Shown: positions 9,529 to 16,911 of the stretch, in pieces
Position numbering within the stretch: the first letter of the stretch is position 1
Layout: each line of letters starts with the position of its first letter
Source of the DNA: Candidatus Magasanikbacteria bacterium CG10_big_fil_rev_8_21_14_0_10_36_32
GTDB lineage: Bacteria; Patescibacteriota; Patescibacteriia; Magasanikbacterales; GWA2-37-8
Assembly: GCA_002778465.1 (NCBI GenBank)
Contig: PFBV01000005.1
Span: 71,534 to 119,563 of the forward strand
Direction: 5' to 3'
Length of the DNA: 48,030 bases
Made by a program: the position numbers and the translations under genes
Notes under the pieces: model-generated
Told to the model about the DNA's origin: nothing
The model's database searches: none
What the model saw: the letters and a program-made list of their open reading frames with translations, nothing else

Positions 9529-9978
9529 TTAAGCTCTATTTTTCAATGTGCGTCTTATTTCGCGTTCTGTATCCCGATTTTTTATAGTTTCCCGTTTATC
9601 ATATTGTTTTTTTCCGCGAGCAACAGCAATTTCTACTTTTATAAATCGGTTTTTAGTATACACCCGAAGGGGGACGATTGTCAAGCCCTGTTCTTGCGAT
9701 TTTTCGCGTAAATAATCAATTTCACGTTTGTGTAGAAGTAATCGCCGACTTTTAGTCGGTTCGTATTCTGGCAGGGGACCAGCTTGCTTATATGGGCTGA
9801 TATTCATATTAGTCAAAAAAGCGTTGTTTTTATGGAAAGTAACAAAGGTTCCTTTTAAACTGGCTTGACCATTTTTTACCGATTTTGTTTCTTGTCCGGA
9901 TAAAACAATACCGGCCTCCAGTTTTTCTAGGATTTCATAATCAAAAAATGCTTTTTTATTGTCGGCCAAATTATTCAT
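9529..9978 (-). CDS. smpB: SsrA-binding protein SmpB
   Basis: This 149-residue protein binds tmRNA and delivers it to stalled ribosomes. It has the OB-fold landmarks NKKAFFDYEILEKLEAGIVL, SGQETKSVKNGQASLKG and HKREIDYLREKSQEQGLTIVPLRVY. Its basic C-terminal tail has ARGKKQYDKRETIKNRD, which becomes helical in the ribosome. It ends 34 bases before ssrA on the same strand, so protein and RNA are probably made from one transcript. Confidence 0.97.
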   Translation of the reverse strand: MNNLADNKKAFFDYEILEKLEAGIVLSGQETKSVKNGQASLKGTFVTFHKNNAFLTNMNISPYKQAGPLPEYEPTKSRRLLLHKREIDYLREKSQEQGLTIVPLRVYTKNRFIKVEIAVARGKKQYDKRETIKNRDTEREIRRTLKNRA

Positions 9979-9988
9979 ATTAAAAGGT

Positions 9989-10017
9989 AATTTATCATAT
10001 TTTTATCGTAAAAGCAA
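9989..10017 (-). promoter_or_regulatory. Possible promoter of the smpB-ssrA-infC unit
   Basis: TTGCTT, a 17-base spacer and TAAATT on the minus strand, just upstream of smpB. Both boxes are imperfect. Confidence 0.35.
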
Positions 10018-10020
10018 TTG

Positions 10021-10049
10021 TTTACTTTTTTGATTATTTATGTTAAAAT
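10021..10049 (+). promoter_or_regulatory. Possible promoter of the 10129-12684 gene group
   Basis: TTTACT, a 17-base spacer and TAAAAT on the plus strand. Confidence 0.4.
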
Positions 10050-10128
10050 TATTTTAAAGTTTATAAGTGAATACGAATGAGTGAAATATAAAAATTTTGA
10101 TATTTCATTCCTGATCAAACAATTATAT

Positions 10129-10929
10129 ATGTCTGAAAAAACCAGAATAATTTCTTTTCATCCAAAATTAGCTGCCGTAATAGACGCTATTATTAACCTT
10201 ATTTTGTTGTACGGTTTACAAACTGTAAGTACATGGTGGGTGTTTGGTTTGTGGATAGTAGTTCGGCTGGTTTTGTGGGCGATGTTAATTCGTTTAGTTT
10301 ATTATCCGAAAGGCATTAGTAGACTGAGGCATTTTGCAGCTTTAGCTTTCTTTAGTTTAAGTATTATTATTGGTTTGATGATTTTTGCTGATTGGGTTTG
10401 GTCTTGGCGTCTATTGTCAGTTGTATTTATTATTTTTTCTGGCGTAAGTTTTTGGCTTTTGCCGGAAGGTGATTCCGGTTTGTCTTTTGTGTTAAAACCA
10501 TATCGTCGATGGTTGTTTTTGATGGATGTATTTGGTTTGGCCGGATTGTGGGGCGGACTTTATGCAATTTTATCATTTCAACTTTTTACTCAAGGCTGGT
10601 TTTGGTTGGAGGCAATTTTGGGCACGCTTATTTCAACCATCATTGCTTGTTGGTGGTGGAAGGAATATGATATTGAATTTTCACGGCGGTTTTGGTTGGG
10701 TGCATTATTATTAACAGTGTTGATTTTTGAGTTATCATGGATTGTTTGGCGTTGGCCTCTGGGTTATGTGATAAATGGAATGATGGTAGTTTGGTTTTGG
10801 TATAATTTGTGGCTGATTATCAGATTTAATTTAACAAAAGAAGGTGTTAATTGGAAGAAACAAACATGGTTTTTGGGATTTAATTTATTTTTCTTTATTT
10901 TATTTTTATTAATTATAAAATGGAAGTAA
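10129..10929 (+). CDS. Polytopic membrane protein of unknown function
   Basis: I do not recognise a family. With the start at 10129 (MSEKTRIISFHPK) it has 266 residues and about seven or eight hydrophobic helices, rich in Trp, separated by short basic loops such as RLVYYPKGISRLRH and KPYRRW. A GTG at 10081 would add 16 residues; no SD supports either start. The next gene begins one base after its stop, so it is likely co-expressed with the protease-like PDZ protein and perhaps the Wzz-like protein. A role in envelope or surface-polymer biology is inferred only from that position. Confidence 0.7.
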   Translation: MSEKTRIISFHPKLAAVIDAIINLILLYGLQTVSTWWVFGLWIVVRLVLWAMLIRLVYYPKGISRLRHFAALAFFSLSIIIGLMIFADWVWSWRLLSVVFIIFSGVSFWLLPEGDSGLSFVLKPYRRWLFLMDVFGLAGLWGGLYAILSFQLFTQGWFWLEAILGTLISTIIACWWWKEYDIEFSRRFWLGALLLTVLIFELSWIVWRWPLGYVINGMMVVWFWYNLWLIIRFNLTKEGVNWKKQTWFLGFNLFFFILFLLIIKWK

Positions 10930-10930
10930 T

Positions 10931-12034
10931 ATGATTCCTCCGCATTTACCAGCCCCATCAAGTAAAATTAAAAATCATGAGTTTTTGAAAAGGATGAAAT
11001 TTTTAGCGGTGATTATTGGTTTTGGTTTAATAACTGGCGGTGCAAGCGCCATGATGGTTTTTGGTTGGTTATGGCCTTATTATGGCAGTAGTAACGGTAT
11101 TGAGTATCAACAAACTGACAACAATGTAAATTTTACCCAACCTGATCCGATGATTTTTAAAGAGGTCGGAGAAAGAGTTTATTCGATTTTTTCAGAATTG
11201 TCATCTTTTGATCAAGTTAGTTATTTAAATCAAAAAAATAAAATGGGTGAGGCAGCGGCGGTCGGGTCGGATGGTTGGCTGGTGATGTTTTTAAAAGATA
11301 AAAAAACTTTTAATAATTATAAAAAATGGCGTGCTTTAAGTTATGATAATATTCTCTATAAAACCGATATCGCGCTTTATGATAATTATACCAGATTAGC
11401 TTATTTTAAAATTTCTTTAGCCAGTGTCACTAGTACCAGTGAACAAAGTGAATTACAAATGAAGGTGGTTGGATTTGCTGAAAATATAAATTCCGGTGAA
11501 AATTTAGAAGCGTTTGTTAATAATAATTGGCATAAAACTCAAGCAGGAGAATTATGGCGGGGAGTTTTTAGTGATATCCATTTAGATTCAGCAATTAATT
11601 ACGCTTATGATTTATCCGGTGGTTCGTTGAAACTGGGTACTTTGGTGATGAATGCCCGTGGGAGATTGGCTGGTTTTGTGGTTGAAAATAATCGTTTATT
11701 GCCATGTAGCGCTGTTACCAGAGTTTTGCCAAAAGTTTTAAATCAGAAGAAAATAATTTATCCGTCTTTTGGTGTAGCTGGTTGGTTTAGTGACGAACAG
11801 CCGATTATTTTAGCCGATAAAAATATTAGCGGATTTGCTGTATATGATGTTTGGTCAAGAAGTTCTATTTTGCAACGGGGTGATATTCTTTTAGAAATTA
11901 ATGGACAAACGGTTAAAGATGAGAATTTGTGGTATAATTTAGGTAACGATTTGGTACATTTGAAAATTTTGCGTCGCGGACAGACATTAGAGAAAGATGC
12001 GAAATTATTGTCGGCTGGTCCCTTGTCGTACTAA
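10931..12034 (+). CDS. HtrA-like trypsin-fold protein with PDZ domain, catalytic triad degenerate
   Basis: This 367-residue protein has a cytoplasmic N-terminus, one membrane helix (about 23-47), then an extracytoplasmic HtrA-like domain. The AVGSDGWLV strand (about 110-118) corresponds to the HtrA strand before the catalytic His, but the His-bearing segment is replaced by MFLKDKK. The strand before the catalytic Asp reads NYTRLAYFKI, with Arg where DLA is expected. The serine loop is partly kept as YDLSGGSLKLG (Ser229). A PDZ-like domain follows (about 280-360, GFAVYDVW...LQRGDILLEINGQTV). It is probably a pseudoprotease that binds peptides or scaffolds envelope proteins. Alignment was by eye. 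Confidence 0.75.
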   Translation: MIPPHLPAPSSKIKNHEFLKRMKFLAVIIGFGLITGGASAMMVFGWLWPYYGSSNGIEYQQTDNNVNFTQPDPMIFKEVGERVYSIFSELSSFDQVSYLNQKNKMGEAAAVGSDGWLVMFLKDKKTFNNYKKWRALSYDNILYKTDIALYDNYTRLAYFKISLASVTSTSEQSELQMKVVGFAENINSGENLEAFVNNNWHKTQAGELWRGVFSDIHLDSAINYAYDLSGGSLKLGTLVMNARGRLAGFVVENNRLLPCSAVTRVLPKVLNQKKIIYPSFGVAGWFSDEQPIILADKNISGFAVYDVWSRSSILQRGDILLEINGQTVKDENLWYNLGNDLVHLKILRRGQTLEKDAKLLSAGPLSY

Positions 12035-12069
12035 AATTTATAAGCTTATTAATTTATTAACTAAAATAT

Positions 12070-12684
12070 ATGTGGTCGGTTATTTTAAAAAAGTATAAAA
12101 TTATTGTTTTATTTTGTGTGGCCGGTGGAATGATGTTTGGATTATTGAGTTTATTGTTACCAAAACAGTATAGTGCCGAAAGTCAGCTGTATGTGATGAC
12201 TGATGGACGTGGTGGTATGGCGGAGGTGGTTTCAATTCAATCTGTTAAATATTTAACTAAAAGTTTAAAGTATTTAATTACTACATCTGATTTTTCTAAA
12301 AAAGTGATTGATGGTCCGGATGCTAATTTTGATCGTGAACGCTGGATTGGTTTGGATGAACGGACACAGCGTTATATGTGGAAGAGGAATGTTCAGCCTT
12401 GTTTAAAAGAAGGAACAGGTATAATTCGTTTAAAAGTTTATAGTGAAAACAAAGCCGACGCTTTGGTATTTTCACAAGCGGTGACCCAAACAGTCATTCA
12501 GAGAGGTTTTGAATATTTAGGTGAAGGAGTGGTGGTAAAAGTTGTTAGTGAATCAATAGTTTCCAAATGGCCGGCTCGGCCGTGTTATGGTTGTAATATA
12601 TTTCTAGGATTTTTGATTGGTGGTTTATTAAGTTTGGTTTGGATTATTCGCCGGCATTCAAAACGACATTTCTTTTTTAACTAA
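12070..12684 (+). CDS. Wzz/CpsC-type polysaccharide chain-length determinant-like membrane protein
   Basis: The 204-residue protein has an N-terminal helix (IIVLFCVAGGMMFGLLSLLLP), an extracytoplasmic middle with the QYSAESQLYV strand typical of the Wzz domain, and a C-terminal helix preceded by KWPARPCYGCN, resembling the Pro-rich region before TM2 in this family. No tyrosine kinase domain is attached. Such proteins set polymer length with Wzy-type polymerases or ligases; one is encoded at 41018 in this window. It is the last gene before a strong bidirectional terminator. Confidence 0.8.
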   Translation: MWSVILKKYKIIVLFCVAGGMMFGLLSLLLPKQYSAESQLYVMTDGRGGMAEVVSIQSVKYLTKSLKYLITTSDFSKKVIDGPDANFDRERWIGLDERTQRYMWKRNVQPCLKEGTGIIRLKVYSENKADALVFSQAVTQTVIQRGFEYLGEGVVVKVVSESIVSKWPARPCYGCNIFLGFLIGGLLSLVWIIRRHSKRHFFFN

Positions 12685-12710
12685 AAAAATAATTAAAAAA
12701 TCAAAAATTA

Positions 12711-12736
12711 AAAAACCCCGAACGAATCGGGGTTTT
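12711..12736. terminator. Bidirectional terminator
   Basis: AAAAACCCCGA/TCGGGGTTTTT with a short ACGAA-region loop lies between convergent genes ending at 12684 (+) and 12760 (-) and has T runs on both strands. Confidence 0.9.
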
Positions 12737-12742
12737 TGGTTT

Positions 12743-12749
12743 AAAGAAC
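12743..12749 (-). promoter_or_regulatory. GTTCTTT box in the 3' UTR
   Basis: The minus strand reads CCGTTCTTTAAACC 10 bases after the stop codon of the lipoprotein gene and before its terminator. Confidence 0.5.
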
Positions 12750-12759
12750 GGAAGTTAAT

Positions 12760-13581
12760 TTACTCGGCCAACTTGGCCATCTTTCGGAAAGCGAGCTTTT
12801 GCAGGTCGCTTCCGGCCGGTGCGAATTTATAGACCCATTTCCAGTCGTAGTAATCCTCGGCTGTCTGGGACATTTTGATTAGCACCATTTGGAAAGTTTT
12901 TTGACTGTTTTTGCCATCTTCGTAATATGTTTTTATGGCAATATCAAGCCAGTTGTCGAATGATGGGGTCAGTTTGTTCAGCTTCTCGAGCGCCAGCGGA
13001 CGGTAGTAAGTGTTGTCGGTGTCGCTTGGGGGTGACATTTTAAACACCCATGTCCAGTCGTCGGTGGTAACGGCTACATCCGACATTTGGTACAGTGAAG
13101 TGAAAAACATGTCTTCATCGTCGTAGCGTGAAGCAAGAGTTACATGGAACCAACTGTGAAAATCACCGGATACATCGGCCATATCAAACATTTTTAGTCT
13201 GGCGGCATTGGCCAGCGCGGTGTCATTCGTTCTGCTGGCGAGCAGATATGCTTCAATAAATTCGTCGGAGATAACTGCCAGACCGAACATTTTGTGAGCG
13301 ACGGTGTTTTCAAGGTCGCCACCCCAATTGGCGCAAATGCCGACTTGATCCCAGTCGTCAAACGATTTGGCCGTCTTGGCCATTTCCACAGCTGCGGCGT
13401 GTCTCACGGATTCGTTGCTACTGCTGTGGCAAATATTGTTGTAGTTTTCGAAATTTGCCGGCGGTTCATTGACTTCGACGGCGAGGTTATTTTCGCCGCC
13501 CAACGACGGATTGCATCCGTGGATCAGGAATGACATCATGAAAAAAACCAGAATGGTGAACATTACGTAAAAACGAGTCAT
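12760..13581 (-). CDS. Putative lipoprotein made of degenerate ~35-residue helical repeats
   Basis: This 273-residue protein starts with a hydrophobic signal (FYVMFTILVFFMMSFLIHGC); Cys23 could be lipidated, although the lipobox (LIHGC) is imperfect. After an acidic linker it consists of about six repeats of roughly 30-38 residues with a recurring pattern A-x2-KM-x2-LA-x3-DDW-x2-V; examples are AVEMAKTAKSFDDWDQV, YQMSDVAVTTDDWTWVFK and LIKMSQTAEDYYDWKWVYKF. This is consistent with an alpha-solenoid for protein binding. No family is recognised. It has an AAAGGAGG SD, GC-rich codons (33 G or C in one 60-base sample), its own promoter and flanking GTTCTTT boxes. Confidence 0.85.
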   Translation of the reverse strand: MTRFYVMFTILVFFMMSFLIHGCNPSLGGENNLAVEVNEPPANFENYNNICHSSSNESVRHAAAVEMAKTAKSFDDWDQVGICANWGGDLENTVAHKMFGLAVISDEFIEAYLLASRTNDTALANAARLKMFDMADVSGDFHSWFHVTLASRYDDEDMFFTSLYQMSDVAVTTDDWTWVFKMSPPSDTDNTYYRPLALEKLNKLTPSFDNWLDIAIKTYYEDGKNSQKTFQMVLIKMSQTAEDYYDWKWVYKFAPAGSDLQKLAFRKMAKLAE

Positions 13582-13627
13582 TATGACCTCCTTTTGGCTC
13601 CGCCTTTGTGGTGGATAGCCGATTGTT

Positions 13628-13670
13628 AAAGAACTTATGTTGATTATACGCTTTTTTTTTATTTTGTCAA
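13628..13670 (-). promoter_or_regulatory. Consensus promoter with boxA-like leader
   Basis: On the minus strand: TTGACA (13665-13670), a 16-base spacer, TATAAT (13643-13648), then AAGTTCTTTAACAATCGG with the heptamer at 13628-13634. CTTTAACAA is the core of bacterial rrn boxA. Confidence 0.8.
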
Positions 13671-13740
13671 TTGTTGACTGTATATAAAAACCTTTCGAAA
13701 AATTGGGAAGTGAGGTATTTAATATAAATTTAAGTTATGA

Positions 13741-14628
13741 TTATTTTCCTGTAAATAAACAGACGATTGTTTCGCCCAGTGGCCATTTTTTATGGTCAGC
13801 TTGAATTAAACCGGCCAAAGAAAGAATGCTGTTAGGAGAAGGGGAATCTTTTTGATTGGTTTTTTTGTAAATTTTAAGTGCTTCTTTTATTTCTTTATTA
13901 TTAACAACCCAGGCGTTGCCACGACTTTTTTTTGCGGCCTCGGTGACTGTTTTTGTTCGATGGGCGATTTTGTCTACAATCGCCGATGCTAAACTTAATG
14001 TTTTTACGGTTGGTCGAATTTTTTGTTCCATAGCGTCTGCCAACGGATGACAGGCGTCAGTTTGAACAATGTGAATTTGCGGATTAATTTTTAATTTTTT
14101 AAAACCACGGTAAAGTCCTTCGGCGGTCGTACCGCTTGAAGTCGGAATAAAAACAGCTGACAAATTTTTTATTGTTGCGAGTTCTTTTGCTAATTGTTCA
14201 TATCCGATTAATGAACTATTGTCTGTTGATTGGCGTAAATTTTTTGCCATTTTATTTTTTTCCATTTGAAATGCTTGTTGTTTCGGATTGTTAGTTTGTT
14301 TTAGAAAAATATTTTTGTCTAATAATTTTTTTATTATTTTTTTCTTTTCTAAATCTATCTTTTTACCGATAAAAATTGTTAAGGTTAGTTTATTCTTAGT
14401 TTTTTTATTGTATTTTTTTATCGATTGAGCGGCGGCAATGGCGGCGTTACCAGAAGATGAAATAACAAAATTACGCCAGCCGGATTTTATATGGTAGGCA
14501 ACCATTATTGGTAGGGAGCGTCCTTTGTGAGAACCTAATGGGTGTTTATCTTCTCGTTTGATATATAAATCAGCCTTTAATTTTAAAGTTTTTTTAAGTT
14601 TGTTGTTTTTTTCTTGGGGAGTTATCAT
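13741..14628 (-). CDS. PLP-dependent threonine synthase-like enzyme (fold type II)
   Basis: The 295-residue protein has the tryptophan-synthase-beta-superfamily pattern: IKREDKHPLGSHKGRS contains the PLP-binding Lys (SHKGR, compare SFKDR of threonine synthase), SSSGNAAIAAA is the substrate/PLP-binding Asn loop, and TSSGTTAEGLYRGFK is the phosphate-binding loop. It is shorter than canonical threonine synthase, so the exact reaction (threonine synthase, dehydratase or another beta-replacement) cannot be told. No other threonine biosynthesis gene is seen nearby. It is transcribed divergently from the LysW-like gene. Confidence 0.8.
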   Translation of the reverse strand: MITPQEKNNKLKKTLKLKADLYIKREDKHPLGSHKGRSLPIMVAYHIKSGWRNFVISSSGNAAIAAAQSIKKYNKKTKNKLTLTIFIGKKIDLEKKKIIKKLLDKNIFLKQTNNPKQQAFQMEKNKMAKNLRQSTDNSSLIGYEQLAKELATIKNLSAVFIPTSSGTTAEGLYRGFKKLKINPQIHIVQTDACHPLADAMEQKIRPTVKTLSLASAIVDKIAHRTKTVTEAAKKSRGNAWVVNNKEIKEALKIYKKTNQKDSPSPNSILSLAGLIQADHKKWPLGETIVCLFTGK

Positions 14629-14631
14629 AAC

Positions 14632-14660
14632 TTGACCTAATTTATATTTTATTCTATAAT
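14632..14660 (+). promoter_or_regulatory. Promoter of the small zinc-ribbon gene
   Basis: TTGACC, a 17-base spacer and a perfect TATAAT, 37 bases upstream of the ATG. It begins within a few bases of the divergent gene's start codon. Confidence 0.75.
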
Positions 14661-14697
14661 ACTTTCACTATTTAAGTAATATTTTAATATTAATTTT

Positions 14698-14862
14698 ATG
14701 AAATTGATTTGTCCAGAATGTAAAAATGAAGTTGGTTTATCTTCTTATCCTAATTTAGCTGAAAATCATGTGATTGAATGTAATTTTTGCGGTATTACTT
14801 TAATGGTTAAAAAAATTGAAAATGATATTGTTGAGGCAGAGGTGGTTGATGAAGGAAAATAG
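14698..14862 (+). CDS. Small LysW-like zinc-ribbon protein
   Basis: The 54-residue protein MKLICPECKNEVGLS... has two CxxC pairs (CPEC and CNFC) 22 residues apart, a strand-rich middle and an acidic C-terminus (EAEVVDEGK). This matches the size and zinc-ribbon layout of LysW-type amino-group carrier proteins and related small zinc proteins. The terminal Glu that LysW uses to carry substrate is not at the end (it ends GK), so carrier function is doubtful. It has its own promoter, and its stop codon directly abuts the convergent Mpl-like gene. It is short enough to be missed by automatic gene calling. Confidence 0.75.
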   Translation: MKLICPECKNEVGLSSYPNLAENHVIECNFCGITLMVKKIENDIVEAEVVDEGK

Positions 14863-16242
14863 TTAATTTATCAATGATTCTATCATTCCACGAAAACCAT
14901 GACTGCCGAGAAAAATTACCGCGTCATTTGAAGATAATTTTTCTTTTAAATAATTAATTAATTCTTTATCGTTTTCAATGTATTTAGTTGTTTGATTAGT
15001 TTGAGAGATAATTTTTGCCAATCTAGCGCCGTCCAAGACGGCGTTTTTGTTTTCCGTGTCAATTTTAATTTTTGTTAGACGGGGAATAATGACTTCATCG
15101 GCATTGTTGAAAGCATTATTATATTGTGGCGCGGCATTGATTTGGCGGTTGCCGGTATTTGGTTCAAAAATGGCATAAATTTTTCCGGTAAATATTTTTT
15201 TTAAAGTAGATAAAGCCGATTTCGCTTTAGTTGGGGAGTGGGCAATGTCGTCAAAAATAAATGCGCCGTTAATTTCGCCTCGTTTTTCTAAACGGCGTTT
15301 AATTCCTTTAAATTCGGCGATAGCTTCAATAATCAATTCTGGTTGAATTCCAATTTCTTTGGCCATGGCGAAAACGCCGCAAATATTTTCCGCCATATAT
15401 TCGCCAAGCATGGGAGATTTTATTGAGTAAATTTCGAGGTTATGTTTAATTTTAAATTGAATGCCATTTTTATTCATTAAAATATTGTTGTAGCAGTAGT
15501 CGTTTTTATCTGTTTTTCCGTATGTTTTTAGTGGCGCAACCGGTTTATTTAAAGACAAAAGTTTTTGAATATTTTGGTCGTCAGTACAGGTTACCACAAT
15601 TCCAGACGGTGGAATCATGGCTAATAATTTTTCAAATGCTTCGTAATAACTTTTTTCAGTTGGATATACATCTAAATGATCCCATGATAATCCAGTTAAA
15701 AGAAGATGTGTTGGTTTATAAGAGAAAAATTTAGCGTTTAAATTATCTTGGCTGGTTTTATATTCATCACCTTCCATTATTGACCAGTCACCGCCATCAT
15801 CGCCGGCACTAATTGATAAGTTGGTACATAAACCGCCGAACATATAAGCTGGTTTGAAATTGGCTTTGATTAAAATCCATGATAATAAAGCGGCGGTGGA
15901 TGTTTTTCCATAAGTGCCAGCACAAACAATAGAATTTTTTCTTATTAGATTTTGTGATATAAGTTCCGGATATGAGAGGTGAGGAATTTTTTCATTGTTG
16001 ACCTTTAGCCGTTCGGGATTTTCTGAGCCGGCCACATTTCCAACTACGACTAAATCCGGCGTTCTCATTTTTTCAGGATGCCAGCCGGGATAAAATTCAA
16101 TTTTATGTTCTTGCAGATGTGTTGAAATTGGTGGATAAAATCCAACATCAGAGCCGGTCACTTTCCAACCCTTTTTTTTCCAGAGTATAGCCAGCGCGCT
16201 CATTCCTACGCCGCAGATTCCGATGAAGTGAATGTGTTTCAT
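14863..16242 (-). CDS. Mur ligase of the Mpl/MurC type
   Basis: This 459-residue three-domain Mur ligase has an N-terminal Rossmann domain with HIHFIGICGVGMSAL and TGSDVGFYPPISTHLQE, the latter typical of Mpl (UDP-MurNAc:tripeptide ligase). The ATP site is GTYGKTST (residues 109-116), with Tyr where GTHGKT has His. The EGDEY motif, DHLDVY and the C-terminal FDDIAHSPTKAKSAL and FEPNTGNRQ follow. Mpl recycles murein tripeptide in proteobacteria; here the enzyme might serve as the cell's MurC or in recycling. The two cannot be separated by eye. It is the last gene of the minus-strand envelope unit. Confidence 0.85.
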   Translation of the reverse strand: MKHIHFIGICGVGMSALAILWKKKGWKVTGSDVGFYPPISTHLQEHKIEFYPGWHPEKMRTPDLVVVGNVAGSENPERLKVNNEKIPHLSYPELISQNLIRKNSIVCAGTYGKTSTAALLSWILIKANFKPAYMFGGLCTNLSISAGDDGGDWSIMEGDEYKTSQDNLNAKFFSYKPTHLLLTGLSWDHLDVYPTEKSYYEAFEKLLAMIPPSGIVVTCTDDQNIQKLLSLNKPVAPLKTYGKTDKNDYCYNNILMNKNGIQFKIKHNLEIYSIKSPMLGEYMAENICGVFAMAKEIGIQPELIIEAIAEFKGIKRRLEKRGEINGAFIFDDIAHSPTKAKSALSTLKKIFTGKIYAIFEPNTGNRQINAAPQYNNAFNNADEVIIPRLTKIKIDTENKNAVLDGARLAKIISQTNQTTKYIENDKELINYLKEKLSSNDAVIFLGSHGFRGMIESLIN

Positions 16243-16257
16243 AAATAAATCAGTTGT

Positions 16258-16905
16258 TTATTTTAAAACATTTTTTAACTCATCAATATCCGTCTGCCAA
16301 TTTTTTTTATCAAACCATTCAAATCCGTTGAATTGGGTTTTGTAAATTGCTGCTGAATCTTTTGCACTGCCAAGGCAAACGAATTTTTTTCCATTTTCTT
16401 TCGCCCAGACAATTGCCTTGGTCATCATGCCGATTCCCAAATTGGCAATGTTGGCTTCCAAATCATAAAAAGGATAAGTGTAATGCAAACAATCGGCGCC
16501 GGCATAGCAGATGCAATAGCCAACAATTTTTTCATTGATTGAATATTTTAAAAGCAAATTGAAATTACTTTCTTCGGTCAAAAGTTCTTTAATTTTGTTG
16601 GCGGAAAAAGTTTTTTCGCCGAATTTGGCGGAATAATAATCATGTCCGAGTTTGTGTATCCGCCAGTCATAATCCGGATGGGGGAGTTTGATGATTTCCA
16701 TTTTAACATCTTCAGTTTTCCGCAATACCCGGCGGTTTTCGCTGGACAATTCAAAATCATTTAAATTAATCCGGACGCTCCGGGTCTGGTTCATTATTCC
16801 TTTTCCCACACGTGTAAAAACATAGCCATGTTCATACATATCATTGACATTTTTTTCAGAAAAATCATTTATTATTTTTTTGTTCCAAGATAAATAATTG
16901 CTCAT
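16258..16905 (-). CDS. Arginyl/leucyl-tRNA-protein transferase-like (GNAT-fold) acyltransferase
   Basis: The 215-residue protein has segments reminiscent of the Ate1/Bpt family: ELSSENRRVLRKTEDVKM resembles the RRSQRRVLRRN motif, and the C-terminal half (YPFYDLEANIANLGIGMMT...VCLGSAKDSAAIYKTQF) resembles the transferase region that ends in YKxQF. The N-terminal Cys cluster of Bpt/Ate1 is absent. The fold is GNAT-like and shared with FemXAB enzymes that build peptidoglycan bridges. Its place between mraY and an Mpl-like ligase makes aminoacylation of a wall precursor a possible role, but an N-degron function is equally open. Confidence 0.65.
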   Translation of the reverse strand: MSNYLSWNKKIINDFSEKNVNDMYEHGYVFTRVGKGIMNQTRSVRINLNDFELSSENRRVLRKTEDVKMEIIKLPHPDYDWRIHKLGHDYYSAKFGEKTFSANKIKELLTEESNFNLLLKYSINEKIVGYCICYAGADCLHYTYPFYDLEANIANLGIGMMTKAIVWAKENGKKFVCLGSAKDSAAIYKTQFNGFEWFDKKNWQTDIDELKNVLK

Positions 16906-16911
16906 ATTAAA

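Noticed and set aside
13294-13533. A 79-residue plus-strand frame inside the lipoprotein gene
   Set aside because: It lies antisense to a convincing repeat protein and shows no SD or family pattern.
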